Source of the DNA: Streptomyces sp. SAI-135
GTDB taxonomy: Bacteria > Actinomycetota > Actinomycetes > Streptomycetales > Streptomycetaceae
Assembly: GCF_029893805.1 (NCBI RefSeq)
Contig: NZ_JARXYP010000002.1
Location: 7,502,001 to 7,566,000, forward strand
Direction: 5' to 3'
DNA length: 64,000 bases
Within the stretch, counting starts at the first letter, position 1. Each line of letters begins with the position of its first letter. This document shows, one piece after another, positions 32,825 to 41,782 of the stretch. The position numbers and the translations under genes are program-made. The notes beneath the pieces were generated by a model. The model saw nothing but the letters and a program-made list of their open reading frames with translations. It was not told the origin of the DNA and did no database searches.

Positions 32825-32853
32825 GGGGTGCTCCTTCGGGGGGACTCCGGGAG

Positions 32854-32881
32854 CTATCCAGTTAATTAACCCACTGGATAG
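32854..32881. promoter_or_regulatory. 9-bp inverted repeat upstream of the MHS transporter
   Basis: CTATCCAGT (32854-32862) and ACTGGATAG (32873-32881) are perfect arms around a 10-base AT-rich spacer containing TTAATTAA. It lies 30-57 bases upstream of the TTG start, a promoter-proximal operator position. Confidence 0.6.
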
Positions 32882-32949
32882 TTAGTAGCGGTTGCGGAGG
32901 ATGGTGCGCCCGCATGTCCGGCCTGTCAAGGGGTCGCGCCTGGCCCGGC

Positions 32950-33615
32950 TCAGTCCGCCGCACGCTCCGCGGTCAGATACGCGATCACCATGTCCCCCAG
33001 CATGGCCCGGTAGTGCTCCCGCTGCTCCGGGGCGACCAGGTCGCGGCCGAAGAGGGCGCCGAAGGTGTGCCGGTTGGCGACCCGGAAGAAGCAGAACGAG
33101 CTGATCATCGCGTGCAGGTCGACCGCGTCCACGTCGGCCGTGAACAGCCCGGACTCCCGCCCCGAGGCCAGGATGCGGCGGATCACGTCGAGCGCGGGGG
33201 AGCCGATCCTGCCGAGCTTCTCGGAGGCGGCGATGTGCTCGGCCCCGTGGATGTTCTCGATGCTGACCAGGCGGATGAAGTCGGGGTGCTGCTCGTGGTG
33301 GTCGAAGGTCAGCTCCGCCAGGCGCCGGATCGCCGCGACCGGGTCCAGGTGCTCGACGTCCAGCTCCTGCTCGGCCTCCCGGATCACGGTGTAGGCCCGC
33401 TCCAGGACGGCGGTGAACAGCTGCTCCTTGCCGCCGAAGTAGTAGTAGATCATCCGCTTGGTGGTGCGGGTGCGGGCGGCGATCTCGTCCACGCGGGCAC
33501 CGTCGTAGCCGGCCCGCGCGAACTCCTGGGTGGCCACGTCGAGGATCTCGGCCTGGGTGCGGGCGGCGTCGCGGGTCCGCCCGCCGGATCGTGCCGGTTC
33601 GTCGACGCTGGTCAT
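32950..33615 (-). CDS. TetR-family transcriptional regulator
   Basis: A 221-residue repressor-type protein. The N-terminal HTH is seen in TQAEILDVATQEFARAGYDGARVDEIAARTRTTKRMIYYYFGGKEQLF, and the C-terminal ligand domain is typical of TetR_C regulators. It is divergent from the QsuD-like dehydrogenase, with an imperfect inverted repeat (33702-33723) between them, and upstream of the transporter on the same strand. It probably controls this locus in response to quinate, shikimate or a derivative. ATG 33615 follows AAGGAA. Confidence 0.87.
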   Translation of the reverse strand: MTSVDEPARSGGRTRDAARTQAEILDVATQEFARAGYDGARVDEIAARTRTTKRMIYYYFGGKEQLFTAVLERAYTVIREAEQELDVEHLDPVAAIRRLAELTFDHHEQHPDFIRLVSIENIHGAEHIAASEKLGRIGSPALDVIRRILASGRESGLFTADVDAVDLHAMISSFCFFRVANRHTFGALFGRDLVAPEQREHYRAMLGDMVIAYLTAERAAD

Positions 33616-33701
33616 CGGGTTCCTTCGGGAGAGCGGCCGGTGCCGCAGATTCTAGAAGGCGCCGCCCGGCTCTTCCCCGGCGGCCGTCCGGCTGATATAG
33701 C

Positions 33702-33723
33702 TAACGTACTGGTTCGTACATTA
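33702..33723. promoter_or_regulatory. TetR-type operator candidate upstream of the quinate/shikimate dehydrogenase
   Basis: TAACGTAC-TGGTTC-GTACATTA forms an imperfect palindrome with one mismatch per 8-base arm. It ends 22 bases before the GTG start, in the TetR-dehydrogenase divergent interval. Confidence 0.6.
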
Positions 33724-33744
33724 ACGCTCGCCCGGGAGGTCCGC

Positions 33745-34620
33745 GTGGCCAAGGACTCGTTTCTCGTCGGACTGATCGGCGCCGGTATCGGCCCTTCGCT
33801 GAGCCCGGCGCTGCACGAGCGGGAGGCGGACCGGCAGGGCCTGCGCTATCTGTACCGGCGCATCGACATCGACGTGCTCGGTGCCCGCCCCGAGGCCGTC
33901 GGCGAGCTGGTGCGGGCCGCCCGCGACCTGGGCTTCGACGGGCTGAACATCACCCACCCCTGCAAGCAGCTGGTCGTCGGGCACCTGGACGGGCTCGCCC
34001 CGCAGGCCGAGGCGCTCGGCGCGGTCAACACCGTCGTCTTCGAGGACGGCCGCGCGACCGGGCACAACACCGACGTGACCGGCTTCGCCGCGTCCTTCGC
34101 CCGCGGCCTGCCCGACGTGCCCCTGGACCGGGTCGTGCAGCTGGGCGCGGGCGGCGCGGGCGCCGCCGTCGCGCACGCCATGCTCACCCTGGGCGCCGGC
34201 CGGGTCACCGTCGTCGACGCGCTCGCCGACCGGGCCGCCGGCCTCGCCGCCGCCCTGAACCGTCACTTCGGCGAGGGGCGCGCGGCCGCGGCCGGCCCGG
34301 ACCGGCTGGCCCCGCTGCTGGCCGACGCCGACGGCCTCGTGCACGCCACCCCCACCGGCATGGCCGCCCATCCCGGCCTGCCCCTGCCGGCCGGACTGCT
34401 CCGCCCCGCACTGTGGGTCGCCGAGGTCGTCTACCGCCCGCTGGAGACCGAACTGCTGCGCACCGCCCGTGCGCTGGGCTGCGCCACACTCGACGGCGGC
34501 GGCATGGCCGTCTTCCAGGCCGTGGACGCGTTCCGGCTGTTCACCGGACGCGAGCCCGACGCGGCGCGGATGCTGGCGGACATCGGCGAACTGGCGGGGG
34601 CGGTCGGCGCCCCCAAGTAG
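33745..34620 (+). CDS. Quinate/shikimate dehydrogenase (QsuD-like AroE)
   Basis: A 291-residue member of the AroE family. The substrate pocket is PSLSPALHE and NITHPCKQ (Lys in the catalytic NxTxPxK motif), followed by ALGAVNTVV and GHNTDVTGF. The Rossmann loop is QLGAGGAGAAVAHAM, and the tail is GCATLDGGGMAVFQAVDAFRLFTG. The pattern is closer to the catabolic C. glutamicum QsuD than to biosynthetic AroE, and the adjacent transporter and TetR gene support a catabolic role. GTG 33745 follows GGGAGG. Confidence 0.87.
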   Translation: MAKDSFLVGLIGAGIGPSLSPALHEREADRQGLRYLYRRIDIDVLGARPEAVGELVRAARDLGFDGLNITHPCKQLVVGHLDGLAPQAEALGAVNTVVFEDGRATGHNTDVTGFAASFARGLPDVPLDRVVQLGAGGAGAAVAHAMLTLGAGRVTVVDALADRAAGLAAALNRHFGEGRAAAAGPDRLAPLLADADGLVHATPTGMAAHPGLPLPAGLLRPALWVAEVVYRPLETELLRTARALGCATLDGGGMAVFQAVDAFRLFTGREPDAARMLADIGELAGAVGAPK

Positions 34621-34627
34621 TGCCCGG

Positions 34628-36091
34628 TCACTGGCGGTTGACGGTCCGGGTCACCCCGGCGAAGACCGTCGTCGCCAGGATCCAGCCCGCGATGACCAGG
34701 GCGTACGACAGCGACTGGTACCAGCCGCGCGGCGCGAAGGCGCCCTCCTGGCCGAAGGAGATCACCGGCAGCAGGAGGTCGAGGGTGTAGAACAGCGCGT
34801 TGAAGCGCGGGGCCTCGTCCGCCTTGAGCGGCGGCGGGTGGTGCAGGCTGTAGGCGACCGTGCCGACGGCGAGCAGGGAGAGCAGCCAGACGCAGGCCCG
34901 CAAGGGGTGGAAGCCGTAGCCGACGGTGGCGTCCTGGACGTGGCCCCACAGGCGCCCGTACCAGGCGAGCGTGGCGCGGTGGCGGCGCTGCTTGGCGAGC
35001 TGGACCAGCCGTGCGGCGCGGTCGTCGCCGATGCGCCGGTAGGCGGCGGTCAACTGCTCGTAGGCGTGCGGGACATAGCCCTCGCGGTCGCGCTCCAGCA
35101 TGGGCAGCCGGCGCTCGGCGGGCTCCTGGGGGGTGAGCGAGGTGTAGACGAGCTTGTTGAACTGGACCTCCTCCGGCACCACGTCGGGTTCCAGGAACAG
35201 GTCGTCGATCTGGGCCCGGCGCAGGCTGAGGGTGCCCTGGATCGGCGGCCCCTTGCGCAGCCACAGCTCCCCGATGGTGGAGCTGTTCGCCCTCAGGGCC
35301 GCGTCGCCCGGGTTCGACAGATGCGCGTAACTGAAGTCGAGGCGGCCCGCGATCCGGGCGCCCCGCAGGCCGATCCAGCCGAAGGTGTGCACCCGGCGCA
35401 GATGCACGTCACCCTCCACGACGAGGGTCTGCGCGTCGAGGACGATGTCGCCGGGGTGGCTGAGCCGGGCGTCGTTGAGGTTGACGGAACCGGCCACGGA
35501 GGCTCCGTTGAGCCGGACCTCGCCGTGGGCGCGCAGTCCCGGGGCCCACAGGTCGTCGCCGATGCTCATGTGGTTGAGCTGGAGCGCGGGTTCCCCGGCG
35601 CCGACCGCGACGATCTCGGCGCGGTCCATGAACAGCGCCCCGGCGATCTGCGCCCCGCCGAGCCGCACCGGGCCGTTCACCCGGCAGTCCGTCATCCGCA
35701 GCACCGCCTCCACGCGCAAGGTGGCGGCGGTCAGCCCGGGCAGCACGGAGTTGCTGAGGTTCAACTGGCGCAACCGGCAGCCGTACAGCAGCGGCACGTC
35801 GTCGAAGTGGCACTGGCTGAGCCGGATGGCGTGGTCGACCGTCCCGTACTGCAGCCCGAGCACCCCGGTGATCCGGGCGCCGGAGACCTTCAGGGCGGGT
35901 ATCTCGCCGTCCTCCTGCGGTCCGTTGAGCATCAGCGCCCGCAACACGGAGGCCCGCACGGTGCGTTCGGCGCCCCACTCGGCACCGCCCGTCACGTCCT
36001 CGTCCTCCGCCGTGCGGAAGTCCACGGGCTCGCCCTTCGGGAAGGCGTGCCACACCCGCAGTTCGGCCGGGGTCAGGTTGTCGATCTCCAT
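34628..36091 (-). CDS. Membrane protein with beta-helix-like repeat domain
   Basis: A 487-residue protein. Residues about 60-320 form a degenerate repeat region rich in (A/L)-x-G-x-(L/V) and A-x-L/I patterns, such as LRGARIAGRLDFSYAHL and GAQIAGALFMDRAEI, suggesting a right-handed beta-helix or pentapeptide-like solenoid. The C-terminal third carries about three hydrophobic helices, including ACVWLLSLLAVGTVAYSL and SYALVIAGWILATTVF. A catalytic motif is not evident. It lies after the operon terminator and close to the phosphatase gene, the same place a similar gene (from memory SCO6657) occupies in S. coelicolor. ATG 36091 is preferred over a GTG at 36115 because GGAG lies between them. Confidence 0.7.
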   Translation of the reverse strand: MEIDNLTPAELRVWHAFPKGEPVDFRTAEDEDVTGGAEWGAERTVRASVLRALMLNGPQEDGEIPALKVSGARITGVLGLQYGTVDHAIRLSQCHFDDVPLLYGCRLRQLNLSNSVLPGLTAATLRVEAVLRMTDCRVNGPVRLGGAQIAGALFMDRAEIVAVGAGEPALQLNHMSIGDDLWAPGLRAHGEVRLNGASVAGSVNLNDARLSHPGDIVLDAQTLVVEGDVHLRRVHTFGWIGLRGARIAGRLDFSYAHLSNPGDAALRANSSTIGELWLRKGPPIQGTLSLRRAQIDDLFLEPDVVPEEVQFNKLVYTSLTPQEPAERRLPMLERDREGYVPHAYEQLTAAYRRIGDDRAARLVQLAKQRRHRATLAWYGRLWGHVQDATVGYGFHPLRACVWLLSLLAVGTVAYSLHHPPPLKADEAPRFNALFYTLDLLLPVISFGQEGAFAPRGWYQSLSYALVIAGWILATTVFAGVTRTVNRQ

Positions 36092-36144
36092 CAGCCGTGA
36101 CTCTCCAACGCGCACGTCACGGTGTCAACCGGCCCGCGGACGAC

Positions 36145-36176
36145 GACGGCCCGGGAGCCTGAGCTCCCGGGCCGTC
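36145..36176. terminator. Terminator of the pentose-phosphate operon
   Basis: A perfect 14-bp stem, with arms 36145-36158 and 36163-36176 and loop CTGA, lies just past the stop of the phosphatase gene (minus strand). Confidence 0.8.
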
Positions 36177-36189
36177 CACAACTGCCGTA

Positions 36190-36783
36190 CTAGGCCCTCG
36201 TGTTCCACTCCGCGATCACCGGTCGCCCGTGCTCCGTCGAGAGCCGGCTCACGGTTCCCGTGGCGAGCTGGAACAGCCGGCCCTCGGCGGGGGACAGCCC
36301 CAGCCGGCGAGCCGTGAGCACCCGCAGGAAGTGGCCGTGGCCGACCAGGACGACGTCACCGCTCCCGCCCTGGAGCGCCGCGTCCACCCTGGCCAGCACC
36401 CGGTCGGCGCGCTGCCCGACCTCCTGTGGCGTCTCGCCCCGATGGCCGTCCGGGCCGTGCGGCACGCCGTCGGTCCACAGGTCCCAGTCGGGTCTGGTGC
36501 GATGGATCTCGATGGTGGTGATGCCCTCGTACCCGCCGTAGTCCCATTCGTGCAGCTCGGACTCGGTCTCGGCGTCGGTCAGGCCCGCCAGTTCCGCCGT
36601 TCGTACCGCCCGCTCCAGGGGGCTGGTGAACACGCGGGCGAACGAGCGCCCGCTGAGCAGTGGACTGAGTGACTTGGCCTGCTCCTCACCGTGGTGGGTG
36701 AGCGGCAGGTTGGTCCGACTGGTGTGCTGGCCCGACAGGCTCCACTTGGTCTCGCCGTGCCGGACCAGCAGTATGTCGCCCAC
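36190..36783 (-). CDS. Histidine phosphatase (phosphoglycerate mutase-like)
   Basis: A 197-residue protein with the RHG motif LLVRHGETKWSLSGQHTS at 5-22, the second His in VVLVGHGHFLRVL, and ELHEWDYGGYEG with the usual acid residues. Members dephosphorylate sugars or 3-phosphoglycerate, and the operon context suggests a sugar-phosphate substrate. It is the last gene of the tkt-to-gnd operon, 6 bases after gnd. Confidence 0.88.
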   Translation of the reverse strand: MGDILLVRHGETKWSLSGQHTSRTNLPLTHHGEEQAKSLSPLLSGRSFARVFTSPLERAVRTAELAGLTDAETESELHEWDYGGYEGITTIEIHRTRPDWDLWTDGVPHGPDGHRGETPQEVGQRADRVLARVDAALQGGSGDVVLVGHGHFLRVLTARRLGLSPAEGRLFQLATGTVSRLSTEHGRPVIAEWNTRA

Positions 36784-36789
36784 CGTCGG

Positions 36790-37668
36790 CTACTTCTTCG
36801 ACTCGACGGCGTGCCCGCCGAACTGGTTGCGCAGCGCCGCGACCATCTTCATCTGCGGGGAGTCCTCCTGCCGGGACGCGAACCGGGCGAACAGCGACGC
36901 CGTGATCGTGGGCAGCGGCACCGCGTTGTTGATCGCCGCCTCCACCGTCCAGCGGCCCTCACCGGAGTCCTGCGCGTAGCCCTTGAGCTTGTCCAGGTGC
37001 TCGTCCTCGTCGAGGGCGTTGACCGCGAGGTCGAGCAGCCAGGAACGGATGACGGTCCCCTCCTGCCAGGAGCGGAACACCTCCCGGACGCTGTCCACCG
37101 ACTCGACCTTCTCCAGGAGCTCCCAGCCCTCGGCGTACGCCTGCATCATGGCGTACTCGATGCCGTTGTGGACCATCTTGGAGAAGTGCCCGGCGCCGAC
37201 CTTGCCCGCGTGGACATAGCCGTACGGCCCCTCGGGCTTGAGCGCCTCGAAGATCGGCTGGAGCCGGTCCACGTGCTCCTTGTCGCCGCCGACCATGAGC
37301 GCGTAGCCGTTCTTCAGGCCCCACACCCCGCCGGAGACACCGGCGTCGACGAAGCCGATGCCCTTGGCGCCGAGCTCGGCGGCGTGCTTCTCGTCGTCCG
37401 TCCAGCGGGAGTTGCCGCCGTCGACGACCGTGTCACCGGGGGAGAGGAGCTCGCCGAGCTCGTCCACCACGGACTGGGTGGCGGCGCCGGCCGGCACCAT
37501 CACCCACACCGTGCGCGGCGCGTCGAGCTGGTCGACCAGTTCGGCCAGGCTCGCCACGTCGGAGACCTCGGGGTTGCGGTCGTAGCCGACGACGGTGTGG
37601 CCGGCGCGGCGGATCCGCTCGCGCATGTTGCCGCCCATCTTGCCCAGACCGATAAGTCCCAACTGCAT
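36790..37668 (-). CDS. gnd: 6-phosphogluconate dehydrogenase (decarboxylating), short form
   Basis: A 292-residue enzyme of the short, NAD-type 6PGDH group. The N-terminal Rossmann loop is LGLIGLGKMGGNM, and the substrate/catalytic region is AGKVGAGHFSKMVHNGIEYA with catalytic Lys and Asn. It oxidises and decarboxylates 6-phosphogluconate to ribulose-5-phosphate. It starts one base after the pgi stop in the oxidative pentose-phosphate operon. Confidence 0.93.
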   Translation of the reverse strand: MQLGLIGLGKMGGNMRERIRRAGHTVVGYDRNPEVSDVASLAELVDQLDAPRTVWVMVPAGAATQSVVDELGELLSPGDTVVDGGNSRWTDDEKHAAELGAKGIGFVDAGVSGGVWGLKNGYALMVGGDKEHVDRLQPIFEALKPEGPYGYVHAGKVGAGHFSKMVHNGIEYAMMQAYAEGWELLEKVESVDSVREVFRSWQEGTVIRSWLLDLAVNALDEDEHLDKLKGYAQDSGEGRWTVEAAINNAVPLPTITASLFARFASRQEDSPQMKMVAALRNQFGGHAVESKK

Positions 37669-37669
37669 G

Positions 37670-39322
37670 TCAGTGCACTTCCTTCAGTTCACGGTAGGCG
37701 GCCACGAGGGCGGTGGTGGACGGGTCGAGACCGGGGACCTCGGCACCCTCGGTCAGGGCGGGTTCGACGCGCTTGGCGAGGACCTTGCCGAGCTCGACGC
37801 CCCACTGGTCGAAGGAGTCGATGTTCCAGACCGCGCCCTGCACGAACACCTTGTGCTCGTAGAGGGCGATCAGCTGGCCGAGGACCGAGGGGGTCAGCGC
37901 GCGGGCCAGGATGGTCGTGGTCGGGTGGTTGCCCCGGAAGGTGCGGTGGGCCACCTGCTCCTCGGCCACGCCCTCCGCGCGCACCTCCTCGGCGGTCTTG
38001 CCGAAGGCGAGTGCCTGCCCCTGCGCGAACAGGTTGGCCATCAACAGGTCGTGCTGCGCCTTGAGTTCGTCGCTCAGCTCGTCGACCGGGCGGGCGAAGC
38101 CGATCAGGTCGGCCGGGATGAGCTTGGTGCCCTGGTGGATCAACTGGTAGTAGGCGTGCTGCCCGTTGGTGCCGGGGGTGCCCCACACGACCGGGCCGGT
38201 CTGCCACTCCACCGGGTTGCCGTCGCGCTGCACCGACTTGCCGTTGGACTCCATGTCCAGCTGCTGGAGGTAAGCGGTGAACTTCGACAGGTAGTGCGAG
38301 TAGGGCAGCACCGCGTGCGACTGGGCGTCGTGGAAGTTGCCGTACCAGATGCCCAGCAGGCCCAGGATCAGCGGGGCGTTGGCCTCGGCGGGCGCGTTCT
38401 GGAAGTGCTCGTCGACGATCCGGAAGCCGTCGAGCATCTCGCGGAAGCGGTCCGGGCCGATGGCGATCATCAGGGAGAGACCGATCGCCGAGTCGTAGGA
38501 GTAGCGGCCGCCGACCCAGTCCCAGAACTCGAACATGTTGTCCGGGTCGATGCCGAAGTCGGTGACCTTCTCGGCGTTGGTCGACAGGGCGACGAAGTGC
38601 TTCGCGACGGCCTTGTCGTCCCGCAGACCGGCCGGGCCCTCCAGCAGCCAGGTGCGGGCCGAGGTGGCGTTGGTGATCGTCTCGATCGTGGTGAACGTCT
38701 TGGACGCCACGATGAACAGAGTCTCCGCCGGGTCCAGGTCCCGCACCGCCTCGTGGAGGTCGGCGCCGTCCACGTTGGAGACGAAACGGAAGGTCAACTC
38801 CCGCGCCGTGTAGGCCCGCAGGGCCTCGTAGGCCATCGCGGGGCCGAGGTCGGAGCCGCCGATGCCGATGTTGACGACGTTCCTGATGCGCTTGCCGGTG
38901 TGGCCGGTCCACTCGCCGGAGCGGACCCGGTTCGCGAAGTCGCTCATCCTGTCGAGCACGGCGTGCACCTGCGGCACGACGTTCTCGCCGTCGACCTCGA
39001 CCACCGCGCCCGCGAGGGCGCGCAGCGCGGTGTGCAGCACGGCCCGGCCCTCGGTCGTATTGATCCTCTCACCGCGGAACATGGCGTCGCGCAGCCCGAA
39101 CACGTCGGTGGCGGCGGCCAGTTCCTGGAGCAGGGCCAGGGTCTCGTCGGTGATCAGGTGCTTGGAGTAGTCGATGCGCAGATCACCCACGCGCACCACG
39201 TACCGCTCCGCGCGCCCGGGGTCGTCGGCGAACAGCTCGCGCAGATGCGCGTGCTGCTCGGCGCGGTGGTCCTCCAGGGCCGTCCACTCGGGGCGGCGCG
39301 TCAGAAGAGGGGAGTCAGACAT
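37670..39322 (-). CDS. pgi: Glucose-6-phosphate isomerase
   Basis: A 550-residue cytoplasmic isomerase with the family phosphate-binding loop VNIGIGGSDLGPAMA, the FVSNVDGADL and IVASKTFTTIET segments, and GGRYSYDSAIGLSL. It interconverts glucose-6-phosphate and fructose-6-phosphate, linking zwf and tkt/tal in one operon. Start ATG 39322 overlaps the opcA stop by 8 bases. Confidence 0.95.
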   Translation of the reverse strand: MSDSPLLTRRPEWTALEDHRAEQHAHLRELFADDPGRAERYVVRVGDLRIDYSKHLITDETLALLQELAAATDVFGLRDAMFRGERINTTEGRAVLHTALRALAGAVVEVDGENVVPQVHAVLDRMSDFANRVRSGEWTGHTGKRIRNVVNIGIGGSDLGPAMAYEALRAYTARELTFRFVSNVDGADLHEAVRDLDPAETLFIVASKTFTTIETITNATSARTWLLEGPAGLRDDKAVAKHFVALSTNAEKVTDFGIDPDNMFEFWDWVGGRYSYDSAIGLSLMIAIGPDRFREMLDGFRIVDEHFQNAPAEANAPLILGLLGIWYGNFHDAQSHAVLPYSHYLSKFTAYLQQLDMESNGKSVQRDGNPVEWQTGPVVWGTPGTNGQHAYYQLIHQGTKLIPADLIGFARPVDELSDELKAQHDLLMANLFAQGQALAFGKTAEEVRAEGVAEEQVAHRTFRGNHPTTTILARALTPSVLGQLIALYEHKVFVQGAVWNIDSFDQWGVELGKVLAKRVEPALTEGAEVPGLDPSTTALVAAYRELKEVH

Positions 39323-40250
39323 GAGCAGGGGTCTCCTTGCCGGCCTCGCCCCGCAGGGCGACGGCGTACATCTCGTCGGCGTCGAGGCGGCGAAGCTCCT
39401 CGGCGATGAGTTCGGAGGTGGTACGGACCTTCAGCGCGAGGGTGCGGGAGGGCTGGCCCGGCAGGGACAGCGTGGCCAGCGGGCCCTCGGGGCGGTCGAT
39501 GACGATCTCGCCGTTCGCGGTGCCCAGCCGGACGGCCGTGACGACCGGACCGGCGGTGACCACGCGGTCGATCCTCACCTTCAGCCGCGCCTCCAGCCAG
39601 CGCGCGAGCAGTTCGGCGGCCGGGTTCTCGGCCTCGGCCTCCACGGCCCCGGAGATGATCTCCGCGCGGGCCTGGTCGAGGGCGGCCGCCAGCATCGAGC
39701 GCCACGGCGTCAGCCGGGTCCAGGCGAGGTCGGTGTCGCCCGGAGCGTAGGAGCGGACCCGGGCGGCGAGGACGTCGAGGGGGTTCGCCACGGCGTACAG
39801 GTCGGTGATCCGGCGCTGGGCCAGCGCGCCCAGCGGGTCCTTGGCGGGGTTCTCCGGCGCGTCCACCGGCCACCACACCACGACCGGGGCGTCGGGCAGC
39901 AGCAGCGGCAGGACGACGGAGTCGGCGTGGTCGGAGACCTCGCCGTAGGTCCGCAGGATGACCGTCTCGCCGGTGCCGGCGTCGGCACCCACCCGGACCT
40001 CGGCGTCGAGGTGCGAGTTGGTGCGGTCGCGCGGGGTGCGGGCCTGCCGCTTGATGACGACCAGGGTCCGCGAGGGGTGCTCGTGCGAGGCCTCCTCGGC
40101 CGCCTTGATCGCGTCGTAGGCGTTCTCCTCGTCCGTGACGATCACCATCGTCAGGACCATGCCCACGGCCGGTGTGCCGATGGCGCGGCGACCCTGCACC
40201 AGCGCCTTGTTGATCTTGCTTGCCGTGGTGTCGGTCAGGTCGATCTTCAT
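39315..40250 (-). CDS. opcA: Glucose-6-phosphate dehydrogenase assembly protein OpcA
   Basis: A 311-residue OpcA-family protein (MKIDLTDTTASKINKALVQGR), with LTMVIVTDEENAYDAIKAAEEASHEHPSRTLVVI and the central PVVVWWPVDAPENPAKDPLG. It assists G6PDH assembly or allosteric redox control in actinobacteria and cyanobacteria. It is translationally coupled to zwf by a 4-bp ATGA overlap and to pgi by 8 bases. Confidence 0.93.
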   Translation of the reverse strand: MKIDLTDTTASKINKALVQGRRAIGTPAVGMVLTMVIVTDEENAYDAIKAAEEASHEHPSRTLVVIKRQARTPRDRTNSHLDAEVRVGADAGTGETVILRTYGEVSDHADSVVLPLLLPDAPVVVWWPVDAPENPAKDPLGALAQRRITDLYAVANPLDVLAARVRSYAPGDTDLAWTRLTPWRSMLAAALDQARAEIISGAVEAEAENPAAELLARWLEARLKVRIDRVVTAGPVVTAVRLGTANGEIVIDRPEGPLATLSLPGQPSRTLALKVRTTSELIAEELRRLDADEMYAVALRGEAGKETPAHV

Positions 40251-41782
40251 GGCCTGCGCCAGCTCCGTCCGTCTCGTGCGAGCATCTCGTCGGCTTCCTC
40301 GGGTCCCCAGGTCCCCGACGCGTACTGCGCCGGACGGCCGTGGTTCGCCCAGTGCTCCTCGATCGGGTCGAGGATCTTCCAGGACTCTTCCACCTCCTGG
40401 TGACGCGGGAACAGGTTGGCGTCCCCGAGGAGGACGTCCAGGATGAGCCGCTCGTACGCCTCCGGACTGGACTCGGTGAACGACTCGCCGTAGGCGAAGT
40501 CCATCGTCACGTCCCGGATCTCCATCGAGGTGCCCGGCACCTTCGACCCGAAGCGGACGGTCATGCCCTCGTCCGGCTGGACACGGATGACGATGGCGTT
40601 GGAGCCGAGCTCCTCGGTGGCCGTGGAGTCGAAGGGCGAGTGCGGGGCCGTCTGGAAGACGACCGCGATCTCGGTGACCCGGCGGCCGAGCCGCTTGCCG
40701 GTGCGCAGGTAGAAGGGGACGCCCGCCCAGCGGCGGTTGTCGACGTTCAGCCTGATGGCGGCGTACGTGTCGGTGGTGGAGGCGCCGTCGATGCCCTCCT
40801 CCTCCAGGTAGCCGAGCACCTTCTCGCCGCCCTGCCAGGCGCCCGCGTACTGCCCGCGCACGGTGTGCCTGCCGAGGTCCTCCGGCAGCTTCACGGCCCT
40901 GAGGACCTTCAGCTTCTCGGTGAGCAGCGACTCCGCGTCGAAGGCGGCCGGCTCCTCCATGGCGGTGAGCGCCATGAGCTGGAGCAGGTGGTTCTGGATG
41001 ACGTCACGGGCGGCGCCGATGCCGTCGTAGTACCCGGCCCGGCCGCCGATGCCGATGTCCTCGGCCATCGTGATCTGCACGTGGTCGACGAACGAACGGT
41101 TCCAGATGGGCTCGTACATCTGGTTGGCGAAGCGCAGCGCCAGGATGTTCTGGACGGTCTCCTTGCCCAGGTAGTGGTCGATGCGGAACACCTGGTCCGG
41201 CTCGAACACGTCGTGGACGAGGGCGTTGAGCTCGCGGGCGGTCTTCAGGTCGCGGCCGAACGGCTTCTCGATGACCGCCCGCCGCCAGGACCCCTCGGGG
41301 GCGTTCGCCAGCCCGTGCTTCTTGAGCTGCTGGACGACCTTGGGGAAGAACTTCGGCGGTACGGACAGGTAGAAGGCGTAGTTGCCGCTGGTGCCGCGGG
41401 CCTTGTCCAGCTCGTCGACGGTCTGGCGCAGCTGCTTGAACGCCGTGTCGTCGTCGAAGTCGCCCGGGATGAACCGCATCCCCTCGGCGAGCTGCTGCCA
41501 GACCTCCTCACGGAACTCGGTGCGCGCGTGCTCGCGCACGGAGTCGTGCACGATCTGCGCGAAGTCCTCGTCCTCCCAGTCCCGGCGGGCGAACCCGACG
41601 AGCGAGAAGCCCGGCGGGAGCATGCCGCGGTTGGCGAGGTCGTAGACGGCCGGCATCAGCTTCTTGCGGGACAGGTCGCCGGTGACACCGAAGATGACGA
41701 GCCCGGAGGGCCCGGCGATCCGGGGCAGACGCCGGTCGCGCTCGTCGCGCAGGGGGTTCTCCCAGTCGGCGGTGATGGTCAT
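40247..41782 (-). CDS. zwf: Glucose-6-phosphate 1-dehydrogenase
   Basis: A 511-residue enzyme with the coenzyme loop VIFGVTGDLSRKKLMPA and the catalytic RIDHYLGKE at residues 200-208. The length is normal. The longer open frame upstream is inside tal and is not used; ATG 41782 overlaps the tal stop. It makes 6-phosphogluconolactone and NADPH. A 6-phosphogluconolactonase gene is not in the operon. Confidence 0.95.
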   Translation of the reverse strand: MTITADWENPLRDERDRRLPRIAGPSGLVIFGVTGDLSRKKLMPAVYDLANRGMLPPGFSLVGFARRDWEDEDFAQIVHDSVREHARTEFREEVWQQLAEGMRFIPGDFDDDTAFKQLRQTVDELDKARGTSGNYAFYLSVPPKFFPKVVQQLKKHGLANAPEGSWRRAVIEKPFGRDLKTARELNALVHDVFEPDQVFRIDHYLGKETVQNILALRFANQMYEPIWNRSFVDHVQITMAEDIGIGGRAGYYDGIGAARDVIQNHLLQLMALTAMEEPAAFDAESLLTEKLKVLRAVKLPEDLGRHTVRGQYAGAWQGGEKVLGYLEEEGIDGASTTDTYAAIRLNVDNRRWAGVPFYLRTGKRLGRRVTEIAVVFQTAPHSPFDSTATEELGSNAIVIRVQPDEGMTVRFGSKVPGTSMEIRDVTMDFAYGESFTESSPEAYERLILDVLLGDANLFPRHQEVEESWKILDPIEEHWANHGRPAQYASGTWGPEEADEMLARDGRSWRRP

